Of a stretch of 7,711 nucleotides of DNA, positions 1-5,691 are shown in pieces. Origin of the DNA: Clostridia bacterium. Its GTDB lineage: Bacteria; Bacillota; Clostridia; Oscillospirales; CAG-382. The notes under the pieces are model-generated. The model did no database searches. It saw nothing but the letters and a program-made list of their open reading frames with translations, and was not told the DNA's origin. Each line of letters opens with the position of its first letter. Within the stretch, counting starts at the first letter, position 1. The DNA is taken from the NCBI GenBank assembly GCA_017501055.1, contig JAFVXP010000104.1, positions 1-7,711 of the forward strand. Reading direction: 5' to 3'. The translations under genes and the position numbers were made by a program.

Positions 1-23
1 GCCAGGATCAAACTCTCTAATGA
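1..23 (-). rRNA. 16S rRNA gene, 5' end only (partial)
   Basis: Read on the minus strand, positions 16-1 give AGAGTTTGATCCTGGC, the universally conserved 16S rRNA 5' segment used as a primer site (E. coli positions about 8-23). By analogy with E. coli the mature 5' end lies about 7 nt further upstream, near position 23. The rest of the gene, and presumably the 23S and 5S genes, lies beyond the left edge. A leader and a strong promoter sit upstream at the expected distance. Identity is certain; the exact mature end is inferred. Confidence 0.95.
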
Positions 24-188
24 GTTGTTATATTTAATTCACACCATCGTGAACCAAATTTCCTGTTTTGCTCTTACTTGTTTAAAAAAGAATTAACGAG
101 TCTTTGTTCTACTTCACATTTAATGCTTTGTAGTACACTTGTTGTTCAATTTTCAATGTCCGTTCGTGCTGTCTCTCTCGAGGACAGC
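24..188 (-). other. rrn operon leader (pre-16S 5' region)
   Basis: This is the transcribed spacer between the predicted rrn start site (about 188) and mature 16S. It encodes no protein. Two small hairpins are visible. One is a 6-bp stem at the very 5' end of the transcript (GCTGTC at 188-183 with GACAGC at 173-168). The other is a 5-bp stem close to 16S (GTTCAC/GTGAA type, 53-38). Between them is a boxA-like block. Leaders of this kind carry antitermination signals and RNase processing stems, but the processing partner downstream of 16S is outside the window. Confidence 0.7.
143..157 (-). promoter_or_regulatory. boxA-like antitermination element in rrn leader
   Basis: The minus strand reads ATTGAAAATTGAACA. 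This resembles the 'TTGAAAACTGAACA' block found in many Firmicute rRNA leaders and overlaps the boxA (NusB/S10-binding) motif. It lies about 35 nt into the transcript, between the 5' hairpin and 16S, where boxA is expected. The match is from memory of the family pattern, so confidence is moderate. Confidence 0.45.
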
Positions 189-194
189 TTGGCT

Positions 195-223
195 ATTCTA
201 TCATAACCTAAACGCTTTGTCAA
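195..223 (-). promoter_or_regulatory. rrn sigma-A promoter
   Basis: On the minus strand the -35 is TTGACA (223-218), the spacer is exactly 17 nt (217-201), and the -10 is TAGAAT (200-195). The predicted start is near 188. Immediately upstream (about 224-260) are phased A-tracts, which fit an UP element that contacts the RNA polymerase alpha subunit, as expected for a strong rRNA promoter. The direction and distance match the 16S gene. Confidence 0.9.
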
Positions 224-306
224 TACCTTTTTTCAACTTTTTTTGAATTTTTTTGAAAAAGTTAAAAAGTGCTGAATTTGCAAGGGTTTTAGGACGAAAA
301 AGTTTT
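224..306. other. AT-rich spacer between folC and rrn promoter, no terminator seen
   Basis: This 83-nt stretch holds the A/T runs upstream of the rrn promoter. There is an AT-only inverted repeat (235-242 with 256-263), but it has no GC stem and is not followed by a T-run on the minus strand. I therefore do not call it a terminator. No start codon with a ribosome site is apparent. Confidence 0.6.
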
Positions 307-1593
307 TTAAACCGTTCTTTTTTCTATATTTTTGAAGGCTTTGTATACGTCACCATACATATAGAGTGAGCCGAGCATTACAAGGGGCATATTTTGCGTT
401 TTTGCCCTTTCATAAGCCGAAGCCACACCCTGTTCGATATCGTCGAACGGCGTCGCATTTACGCCGAAATCGCCGAATACCTTCGCAAGACTGTCGGATT
501 TAAGCGCACGGGGAGAATCCGGCATTACGGTAAACGCACGCTCTGCAAGAGGCGCAAGCAACGATACCATATCACGGTAATCCTTATCGGCAAGCACGCC
601 CATAAGCAGGAAAACCTTATTATCGCCGAAGAACCGTTTTATACTTCCGACGGCACCCGTTATACCCTGAAGGTTATGCGAGCCGTCGAAGATGACAACG
701 GGGTCTGTCGAGAGAACCTCGAACCTTGCACGCCAGCGAGCATTCTTCAAGCCGGCACGAAGCTGACTTTCCGTAATTTCAAATCCGCATTCCTTCAATG
801 CACGCACGGTTTCGATAACCGTTGCGGCATTTTCGGGTTGATAGCTTCCGCAGAGAGATATTTCCAAATTATTGTAACCCGAATAATCAAAGCTTATTCC
901 CTCTATACCGACGGAATTTATTTTTATTGTGTCGATTTGAGTACGAGTTGATTCGGAATTACATTCTTTAGCTTTTTTCGATATTACTTCAAAAGCCGAA
1001 TCGTCCCTGCCGCCGTACACGACAGGTCTTCCTTCTTTTATTATACCTGCCTTTTCGACAGCTATCTCGGGAACGGTACTGCCCAAAACGGCAATATGGT
1101 CAACGGCAACACCCGTTATTACCGAAACGAGAGGTGATTCTATCACGTTTGTCGAATCGAGCCTTCCGCCCATTCCGACCTCAAGCACGACAACGTCGCA
1201 ATTATGTCTTTTGAAATACAAAAAGGACAATGCAGTAATAAGCTCGAACTCTGTCGGTTTGTCCTCCATGCTTTCGGCAAGAGGTTTTACTATCTCGGTG
1301 AGCTCGGCAAGCTCGTTATCGGAAATCGGTTCGCCGTTCACCTGCATACGTTCATTAAAACGAACGATATAGGGAGAAGTATACAGTCCGACGTTATAGC
1401 CTGCTTCGATCAAAACCGAATTGAGCATAGAGCAGGTCGAGCCTTTTCCGTTAGTGCCTGCAACGTGAACGAATTTAATATCCTTTTCGGGATTGCCGAG
1501 AAGCTTTAAAAGCTCGACAGTCCTCGAAAGGCCGGGACGGGAGCCCATCCAAACAACAGAATGGATATATTCAAGTGCTTCGTTATAATTCAT
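307..1593 (-). CDS. folC: Bifunctional folylpolyglutamate synthase / dihydrofolate synthase
   Basis: A 428-residue cytoplasmic ATP-dependent ligase of the Mur-ligase superfamily. FolC adds glutamate to dihydropteroate (making dihydrofolate) and further gamma-glutamates to reduced folates, which retains them in the cell. Visible motifs are the P-loop AGTNGKGST at residues 45-53, the TSPYI and FNER segment at 72-82, the metal/ATP region VVLEVGMGGRLDSTN near 134-148, DHIAVLG near 165, and DGSHN at 303-307 opening the C-terminal Mur domain. Length is normal for the family. The ATG at 1593-1591 overlaps the folT stop (ATGA), implying translational coupling and shared control by the upstream THF riboswitch. 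Whether both activities are present cannot be read from the sequence. The stop lies only 84 nt from the rrn -35 element, with no terminator seen. Confidence 0.97.
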   Translation of the reverse strand: MNYNEALEYIHSVVWMGSRPGLSRTVELLKLLGNPEKDIKFVHVAGTNGKGSTCSMLNSVLIEAGYNVGLYTSPYIVRFNERMQVNGEPISDNELAELTEIVKPLAESMEDKPTEFELITALSFLYFKRHNCDVVVLEVGMGGRLDSTNVIESPLVSVITGVAVDHIAVLGSTVPEIAVEKAGIIKEGRPVVYGGRDDSAFEVISKKAKECNSESTRTQIDTIKINSVGIEGISFDYSGYNNLEISLCGSYQPENAATVIETVRALKECGFEITESQLRAGLKNARWRARFEVLSTDPVVIFDGSHNLQGITGAVGSIKRFFGDNKVFLLMGVLADKDYRDMVSLLAPLAERAFTVMPDSPRALKSDSLAKVFGDFGVNATPFDDIEQGVASAYERAKTQNMPLVMLGSLYMYGDVYKAFKNIEKRTV

Positions 1594-2126
1594 TTCTTAA
1601 GCAACCTCTCTATTCCCGACCTTACGCCCGTATTTTTGCTTATTATATATATAATGTAGGCTTCCGTCACGGAGATAACTATATACAGCGGTATTCTGAC
1701 CTGCATCAGCACCGCATATCCATACAGCCAAAGCCCGTACGACTTTATTATCACCGAGCCGACGGTGTGCGCACAGACCGATATTATAAGATAGGAAAGA
1801 AAGCCTTTTTTCTCTTTTATAACATAGGAAGAAAGAACACCCGAAACAACACCCACAAAAGCCGAGCCGACGGTTATTATGGGGTTTATCGAATAGCCCG
1901 AAAGGAGCGCAGATATAACGTCCGACGATGCACCGACGGCAAGCCCGACGGCAGGGCCGAACCAGATACCCGAAAGGATTATCGGGATATTTTCAAACGT
2001 CAATCTTACAGAGCCGTCACCGAACGTTAAATAGCTTTTACAGACCCAGCCGATAAGAACGCTTAACGCAACGGTAAAAGCAGATATTGCAAGAACCTTT
2101 GTGTTTCGAAGCGACGTTTTTTTCAT
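1590..2126 (-). CDS. folT: Folate ECF transporter S component (FolT)
   Basis: A 178-residue hydrophobic membrane protein with about five to six transmembrane segments. It is the substrate-capture subunit of an energy-coupling-factor transporter and works with a shared T component and two ATPases (EcfTAA') encoded elsewhere. The family-typical block runs through residues 40-82, with RLTFENIPI, GIWFGPAVG, and GYSINPIITVG. The N-terminus (residues 10-27, VLAISAFTVALSV...) resembles the helix-1 region where S components contact EcfT. The start ATG at 2126-2124 has an AAGGAGGT ribosome site (2142-2135), about 8 nt away. The assignment to folate rather than another vitamin is strengthened by the THF riboswitch upstream and by the ATGA overlap with folC downstream. 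Confidence 0.9.
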   Translation of the reverse strand: MKKTSLRNTKVLAISAFTVALSVLIGWVCKSYLTFGDGSVRLTFENIPIILSGIWFGPAVGLAVGASSDVISALLSGYSINPIITVGSAFVGVVSGVLSSYVIKEKKGFLSYLIISVCAHTVGSVIIKSYGLWLYGYAVLMQVRIPLYIVISVTEAYIIYIISKNTGVRSGIERLLKK

Positions 2127-2161
2127 AAAAAAATACCTCCTTATCCTGCGTTACATATAGC

Positions 2162-2199
2162 AAGAAAAGAAGGCTTTTACGCCGAAAACGACGGTGCCT
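2162..2199 (-). terminator. Candidate riboswitch-controlled terminator in folT leader
   Basis: Downstream of the aptamer the RNA can fold AGGC (2199-2196) with GCCT (2174-2171) around an inner stem CGTCG-TTTT-CGGCG (2193-2180). The U-rich tail TTCTTTTCTT follows directly (2171-2162). The stem has an asymmetric internal loop, so it is imperfect. An upstream ACGG (2214-2211) could pair with CCGT (2194-2191), and the 5' strand of aptamer P2 could pair with GCCTT; either would compete with the hairpin. This suggests transcriptional attenuation, but control of ribosome access cannot be excluded. Confidence 0.45.
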
Positions 2200-2215
2200 A
2201 TGTATTTTTGCCGTA

Positions 2216-2317
2216 TGAAGCGGGATGCAAGGCCCAAACCGCAAACGATTTACGTTTTTCGTCCGACTGACAACTCCCCGTTCTGTCGGCACTTCACGAA
2301 TAGGCCTTTACTCTTCA
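2216..2317 (-). ncRNA. Tetrahydrofolate (THF) riboswitch aptamer
   Basis: The leader of folT-folC matches the class I THF riboswitch pattern. It begins GAAGAGTAAAGGCC and contains GTGAAGTGCC, a GGGGAG loop, CGGACGAAAA, GCGGTTTGGGCC and the closing GCATCCCGC. Pairings visible by eye are P1 TGAAG (2317-2313) with CTTCA (2220-2216), P2 AAGGCC (2308-2303) with GGCCTT (2234-2229), and P3 CCGAC (2289-2285) with GTCGG (2267-2263). The pseudoknot is GGG in the P3 loop (2279-2277) with CCC (2224-2222). The known family binds reduced folates and represses folate transport and biosynthesis genes, which fits the genes below it. Confidence 0.92.
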
Positions 2318-2319
2318 AA

Positions 2320-2337
2320 TTGCCAATGCTTTGGCAA
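2320..2337. repeat. Perfect 7-bp inverted repeat at the folT transcription start
   Basis: The minus strand reads TTGCCAA-AGCA-TTGGCAA (2337-2320), two perfect 7-bp arms with a 4-nt centre. It begins 5 nt after the -10 element and so spans the predicted start site (about 2335). It ends just before the riboswitch P1. It could be a repressor operator or, if mostly transcribed, a 5'-end stabilising hairpin. No regulator is identified. Confidence 0.55.
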
Positions 2338-2341
2338 AGGA

Positions 2342-2370
2342 ATTATAGCACCGTCATTATCGTCTGTCAA
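2342..2370 (-). promoter_or_regulatory. folT-folC sigma-A promoter
   Basis: On the minus strand the -35 is TTGACA (2370-2365), the spacer is 17 nt (2364-2348), and the -10 is TATAAT (2347-2342). The TGC directly before the -10 also makes it an extended -10. All three are at consensus. It lies 26 nt after the stop of the spoVM-like gene and directly upstream of the THF riboswitch, so the folate operon has its own strong start, separate from the sporulation genes upstream. Confidence 0.9.
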
Positions 2371-2395
2371 TATCTTTCGACTCTTTTTTCGATTT

Positions 2396-2464
2396 TTATC
2401 TTGCAAACATAAACCTCAACAACGGTTTTAAGAACTTTGGCGAACGAAAGCAATAGATCTTCAT
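2396..2464 (-). CDS. spoVM: SpoVM-like spore morphogenesis micropeptide
   Basis: A 22-residue reading frame from ATG at 2464-2462 to TAA at 2398-2396. It has a good ribosome site AGAGGT (2476-2471), 6 nt from the ATG. It opens MKIYCF and continues RSPKFL. Against the B. subtilis SpoVM sequence as I remember it, it aligns without gaps and shares M1, K2, Y4, P9, K10, F11, L12, R17 and M19. It therefore keeps the central proline known to matter for SpoVM's membrane-embedded amphipathic helix. In Bacillus, SpoVM senses positive curvature of the outer forespore membrane, anchors SpoIVA, and cooperates with SpoVID in coat encasement. The gene follows a small membrane-protein gene by 10 nt and is divergent from a SpoVID/SipL-type gene, which supports a spore role. 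The small size leaves some risk of chance resemblance. Confidence 0.82.
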   Translation of the reverse strand: MKIYCFRSPKFLKPLLRFMFAR

Positions 2465-2474
2465 AAAAACACCT

Positions 2475-2669
2475 CTATTTGATAAATAACGCTGCGCCTG
2501 CGCCGATTATCAGCGCAGCCTCTACACATACGAGCGCACCCGACGGCAGCACAAGGCAAAGTAAAACTCCTGCCCCAAACGTCAAAGCGGCAATACCAAC
2601 GGTTTTTCCGAAATCGTTACACACAAGCCTCACAGCCTTTCTCGATTGCAGTTTATTCATAAAAAGCAC
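2475..2669 (-). CDS. Small two-helix membrane protein, function unknown
   Basis: A frame of 64 codons that I cannot assign to a named family. The N-terminal ~21 residues are basic (KLQSRKAVRLV...GK). They are followed by two hydrophobic stretches, about 23-42 and 46-63, joined by a Pro-Ser-Gly turn, so a helical-hairpin membrane protein is likely. Small proteins with a similar G-x-G-V-L-L...LP...hydrophobic pattern are common in Clostridia (recollection, not a search). The longest version begins with GTG at 2669-2667; ATG at 2659-2657 is the alternative. Neither has a clear ribosome site, so the start is uncertain. The stop overlaps the ribosome site of the spoVM-like gene, which suggests a two-gene operon and a possible sporulation link. 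The promoter region is shared with the divergent SPOCS-LysM gene only 40 nt away. Confidence 0.6.
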   Translation of the reverse strand: MLFMNKLQSRKAVRLVCNDFGKTVGIAALTFGAGVLLCLVLPSGALVCVEAALIIGAGAALFIK

Positions 2670-2685
2670 TTTGCGTTCATATATA
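2657..2685 (+). promoter_or_regulatory. Candidate sigma-E-like promoter for the SPOCS-LysM gene
   Basis: TCATAAA (2657-2663), a 14-nt spacer, then CATATATA (2678-2685). The first block fits the Bacillus sigma-E -35 pattern (K-M-A-T-A-W-W). The second keeps CATA of the -10 consensus but misses later bases. The implied start (about 2690) leaves a short leader with the ribosome site. Mother-cell expression is expected for this gene type, so the candidate is reasonable but unproven in AT-rich sequence. Confidence 0.3.
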
Positions 2686-2708
2686 TTACCAAAAAACGAA
2701 AGGGCACG

Positions 2709-4256
2709 ATGAAAATGGCTATCACCACCAACGAAATACTTATCCCCAAAAAGCTCCTGTCAACAAAGGTTGAAAAAGAGCTTGAATACGATTTCCCTCT
2801 CCCCGAATACTGCCCCGATATTGCAAGGCTTATCAAGGTCGATTGCACTCCCTTTGCGGAAAGCTGTTCCATCGAGGACGGCAAAGCTGTTGTGAAAGGC
2901 AAGGCTTTGTTTGATATTCTCTATGAAACCGACTATAAAAGCCGTTTGAGATGCATAAGCTTTGTGCAGGACTTTTCGCAATCGGTGAATCTTCCCCGTT
3001 CCAACGCAGAAACCGTGACGGCGTTTTGCAAGGTTAACTGTGAAAGGATCGGTTGCAAGCTTTTAAGCACAAGAAGGCTTGTTGCCAAAGCCACCGTCGG
3101 CGCAAAGTTCGACATTGAAGGCGAGATTTCGGTCAGTGCGGTTGCAGTCAACGAAGGAAACGGCATTTTCTTTAAGAAAAAAGAAATCTCCCACAACGGC
3201 AAGACCGAGCTTTTCGAAAACGAATTCCGTTTTTCGGAATCTCTTCCGCTTAACCAAAGCGAAAAGCCTATCGGCGAAATTGTTTGCGGTAATATCTTCC
3301 TTCAAGAACCGCAGATCACGCTTTCCAACGGTCATGCAGACATAAAAACGACTGCCAATATGCACGTTCTCTGTGAAGACGAAAACAACGAGGGCAGATA
3401 TTATATGTCCCAAAAAACTCTGCCCATCAATATCGATTTTGAAAACGAAAATATTGACAGCCAAAAGCGTGTTTCGGTTTCGCTTGAGCCAACGTCACCC
3501 GAATTCACACCCGAGCTTGACCAATACGGCGAAAGCAGAATTATCAAGGCTTCGTTTGCGATCAAAGTCAACGTAAAAGTCAACGGAACGAACACCGTGA
3601 CCGTTGCCGACGACCTTTTTGAAAAGGATTTCGACAGCGTTCCGAATATTGCAACCGCAACCCTTCCCCATTTCCATTCGCAAAGCGAGGTCAGCTTCTC
3701 AAGCGAGGGTAATATTGCACCCACAAGCCCCAAGGCGGAGAATATTCTTGATGCCGTTGTGCGTGATTACGGCTCTACCGCAGAAAAAACCGAGGGCGGT
3801 GTTAACATCGGCGGTAATTTCGTTGTAACGCTCATAACCGAGACAGCCGACGGAATATACAGCCTCGACCATTCTATTCCTTATAATCAATTCTTCCCGT
3901 TGGAATTCCCCGAAGGTGAATCGACAGTAACCGCCGACAGCTATCCTATCGAGGTCACCTCGACCCTTCACCCCGACGGAAGCGTAACGGCAAGAGTTGT
4001 TGCAGGTGCGAAAATATATATCTTTACGGAATCGGAGGAAAGCTTTGTTTCGGAGGTCGGCAAGAGGACACCGAGAGAAAATATCGACGACGGCTCTGCG
4101 CTTATCTATTTCTTCCCCGAAAAGGGTGAGGACATCTGGACCATATCAAAGCTTTACAGAGCAGACCCCGAAACGATATTGATCGCAAACGAGAATATGT
4201 TTTCCGAGGAAGGAAAGCCTGTTGAATCGGGCAAGCCGATATTGATAAAAAACTGA
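2709..4256 (+). CDS. sipL: SPOCS (DUF3794) and LysM domain spore coat morphogenesis protein, SipL/SpoVID type
   Basis: A protein of about 515 residues. The N-terminal part has a SPOCS/DUF3794 domain, recognisable at residues ~26-45 (DFPLPEYCPDIARLIKVD) and extending to ~115. Two further SPOCS-like segments can be seen: about 185-265 (GEIVCGNIFLQEP... onward) and about 350-425 (ENILDAVVRDYGS... onward). The C-terminal ~43 residues (from ~472, GEDIWTISKLYRADPETILIANE) form a LysM domain ending in PILIKN. Repeated SPOCS plus a terminal LysM is the architecture of C. difficile SipL, which binds SpoIVA and is the functional counterpart of Bacillus SpoVID. The role is therefore linking the spore basement layer to coat and cortex assembly in the mother cell. 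The start is uncertain between ATG 2709 (4 nt after GAAAGGG at 2698-2704) and ATG 2715 (10 nt after). It is followed by dpaA after 58 nt, with no terminator seen. Confidence 0.88.
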   Translation: MKMAITTNEILIPKKLLSTKVEKELEYDFPLPEYCPDIARLIKVDCTPFAESCSIEDGKAVVKGKALFDILYETDYKSRLRCISFVQDFSQSVNLPRSNAETVTAFCKVNCERIGCKLLSTRRLVAKATVGAKFDIEGEISVSAVAVNEGNGIFFKKKEISHNGKTELFENEFRFSESLPLNQSEKPIGEIVCGNIFLQEPQITLSNGHADIKTTANMHVLCEDENNEGRYYMSQKTLPINIDFENENIDSQKRVSVSLEPTSPEFTPELDQYGESRIIKASFAIKVNVKVNGTNTVTVADDLFEKDFDSVPNIATATLPHFHSQSEVSFSSEGNIAPTSPKAENILDAVVRDYGSTAEKTEGGVNIGGNFVVTLITETADGIYSLDHSIPYNQFFPLEFPEGESTVTADSYPIEVTSTLHPDGSVTARVVAGAKIYIFTESEESFVSEVGKRTPRENIDDGSALIYFFPEKGEDIWTISKLYRADPETILIANENMFSEEGKPVESGKPILIKN

Positions 4257-4284
4257 ACCGAAAGCCGTTTGCAGACATAAACTG
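4256..4284 (+). promoter_or_regulatory. Candidate sigma-K-like promoter upstream of dpaA
   Basis: AACC (4256-4259), a 16-nt spacer, then CATAAACTG (4276-4284). This compares with the Bacillus sigma-K pattern mACm-N16-CATAnnnTA and has one mismatch, in the last base. It is placed to start transcription near 4290, before the GGAGGAA ribosome site. Bacillus dipicolinate synthase genes are sigma-K controlled, which makes it attractive. Read-through from the SPOCS-LysM gene is equally possible. A 5-bp hairpin AACTG-AAAG-CAGTT (4280-4293) overlaps its end. Confidence 0.3.
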
Positions 4285-4314
4285 AAAGCAGTTGACTACA
4301 TCGGAGGAAAAGCT

Positions 4315-5127
4315 ATGAAAATTACGATAGCAGGCGGTGATCAGCGTATGAACACCGTTGCCGAAAAATTCGGTGAACTTGGTTATGTCTGCGAAAGGAT
4401 AGGATTTGACGAAAGCAACGTAGAAAACGCATTAAAAAATACATCGGCGGTTATTTTTCCCATACCGTATTGTAAAGGAAATAATCTTAACGCACCGCTT
4501 TCAAACAGTGATATATCCTTGGAAAAGATCTTCTCTCTTGTGGGAAAAGATACTCTCTTGCTTGGGGGAGGTCTTCCCGAAACAGAGGAAAACAGGATCG
4601 ATTACGCCAAAAACGAGGGTTTCCTGCTCCAAAACGCAAGAATAACCGCCGAGGGTGCAATTTCGGTTGCTATGAACAGCTTGAACACAACGCTTTGCGG
4701 TTCTAATGCCGTCATTCTGGGTTACGGCAGGATCGGGGGCTGTCTGACCGATATGCTGAGGTCGTTGGGTGTTCACGTTTCGGTTATGGCAAGAAGAAGT
4801 ATTTCAAGGCTTCAAGCCGAGATGTCGGGAGCAAGATCCGCAGGCTTTGAAGAGATTGAAGCTTCATTCTCGGAAGCCGACGTTATCTTTAACACCGTGC
4901 CGACCCCGATAGCCGATGAAAAGGTAATATCTGCATTAAACCCCAAAGCGTTGTTCATCGACCTTGCCTCTCTCCCCGGGGGATTAACAAAGGTTGCGGA
5001 AGAATTTCTTGGGGAACGGTATATCCGTGCGCTCGGCTTACCCGGTAAATATGCTCCCGAAACAGCAGGCAGAGTTATCTTTGAGACCGTATTTGAAATA
5101 CTGCGTGAGAGGGGGGCTTTGGTATGA
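4315..5127 (+). CDS. dpaA: Dipicolinate synthase subunit A
   Basis: A 270-residue cytoplasmic (mother-cell) protein of the SpoVFA/DpaA family. With DpaB it converts the lysine-pathway intermediate dihydroxytetrahydrodipicolinate to dipicolinic acid, the calcium-chelated core component of spores. The N-terminal domain (1-~110, with AVIFPIPYCKG at 45-55) is followed by TAEGAISVAM (111-120). A Rossmann NAD(P) site follows, with GYGRIG at 136-141. The C-terminal signature LGLPGKYAPETAGR spans 240-253. The start ATG at 4315 follows GGAGGAA at 4303-4309. The stop TGA overlaps the dpaB ATG (ATGA at 5124-5127), as expected for two subunits made in equal amounts. Length and all motifs are normal. Confidence 0.96.
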   Translation: MKITIAGGDQRMNTVAEKFGELGYVCERIGFDESNVENALKNTSAVIFPIPYCKGNNLNAPLSNSDISLEKIFSLVGKDTLLLGGGLPETEENRIDYAKNEGFLLQNARITAEGAISVAMNSLNTTLCGSNAVILGYGRIGGCLTDMLRSLGVHVSVMARRSISRLQAEMSGARSAGFEEIEASFSEADVIFNTVPTPIADEKVISALNPKALFIDLASLPGGLTKVAEEFLGERYIRALGLPGKYAPETAGRVIFETVFEILRERGALV

Positions 5128-5684
5128 AGCTTTTATACGCAATGTGCGGTTCGTTCTGCACCCACAAGGCCTCTCTTGAAACCTTAAAGCGTTTGGCGGT
5201 CGGTAACGAGATCATTCCCGCACTTTCCGAAGCCTCACGTGATACAGATACACGCTTCGGCAGGGCAGATACCTTAAAGCAGACGATTGTCGGTATCACA
5301 GGCAACAAGCCCGTTCTTTCGATACGCTCGGCAGAAGAAACCGTCACACACGGCGGGTTCGATGCAGTTATAGTTGCACCCTGTACGGGCAACACCCTTG
5401 CAAAGATAGCGCACGGAATTACCGATTCCACGGTGACTATGTGCGTTAAGGCACAGATGAGGTGCAGAAAGCCCGTCATAATCGGTCTTGCAACAAACGA
5501 CGGACTTGGCGCAAACCTTTCCAATATTGCGCTAACGCTTGAAAAGAAAAGCGTTTTCTTTGTCCCCTTCGGGCAGGATTCACCGCTTGATAAGCCCTGC
5601 TCGCTGATTTGTGATTTTTCGCTGATACCCATCACGCTTGAGCAGGCGATGCTGGGACAACAAATCCAGCCTATATTACTGTAA
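5124..5684 (+). CDS. dpaB: Dipicolinate synthase subunit B
   Basis: A 186-residue flavoprotein-fold protein (relative of phosphopantothenoylcysteine decarboxylases) of the SpoVFB/DpaB family. It forms dipicolinate synthase with DpaA. Family features are the N-terminal CGSFCTHKA (8-16), TRFG at 43-46, VIVAPCTGNTLAKIAHGITDS (82-102), ATNDGLG at 123-129, and FFVPFGQDSPLDKP at 145-158. These match the Bacillus SpoVFB signatures (VIAPLTGN, STNDALG, FIPFGQDDP) closely. Its ATG is preceded by a G-rich ribosome site (GAGAGGGGGG, about 5107-5116) inside the dpaA coding end, which supports coupled translation. A strong terminator follows 8 nt after the stop, ending the transcript. Confidence 0.95.
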   Translation: MKLLYAMCGSFCTHKASLETLKRLAVGNEIIPALSEASRDTDTRFGRADTLKQTIVGITGNKPVLSIRSAEETVTHGGFDAVIVAPCTGNTLAKIAHGITDSTVTMCVKAQMRCRKPVIIGLATNDGLGANLSNIALTLEKKSVFFVPFGQDSPLDKPCSLICDFSLIPITLEQAMLGQQIQPILL

Positions 5685-5691
5685 AATAACG

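Noticed and set aside
235..263. AT-only inverted repeat considered as the folC terminator
   Set aside because: It has no GC pairs beyond one per arm and no T-run follows on the minus strand; it is better explained as A-tract upstream DNA of the rrn promoter.
394..2030. Several plus-strand frames of 100-185 codons across folC and folT
   Set aside because: They are antisense to two well-recognised genes, with no ribosome sites and no recognisable motifs.
2038..2292. Minus-strand 84-codon frame overlapping the riboswitch and the folT start
   Set aside because: It reads through the aptamer and the folT ribosome site in a different frame; its composition is not protein-like.
2194..2431. Two short plus-strand frames over the THF riboswitch region
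   Set aside because: They are antisense to a structured RNA, a promoter and the spoVM-like gene, and lack plausible starts.
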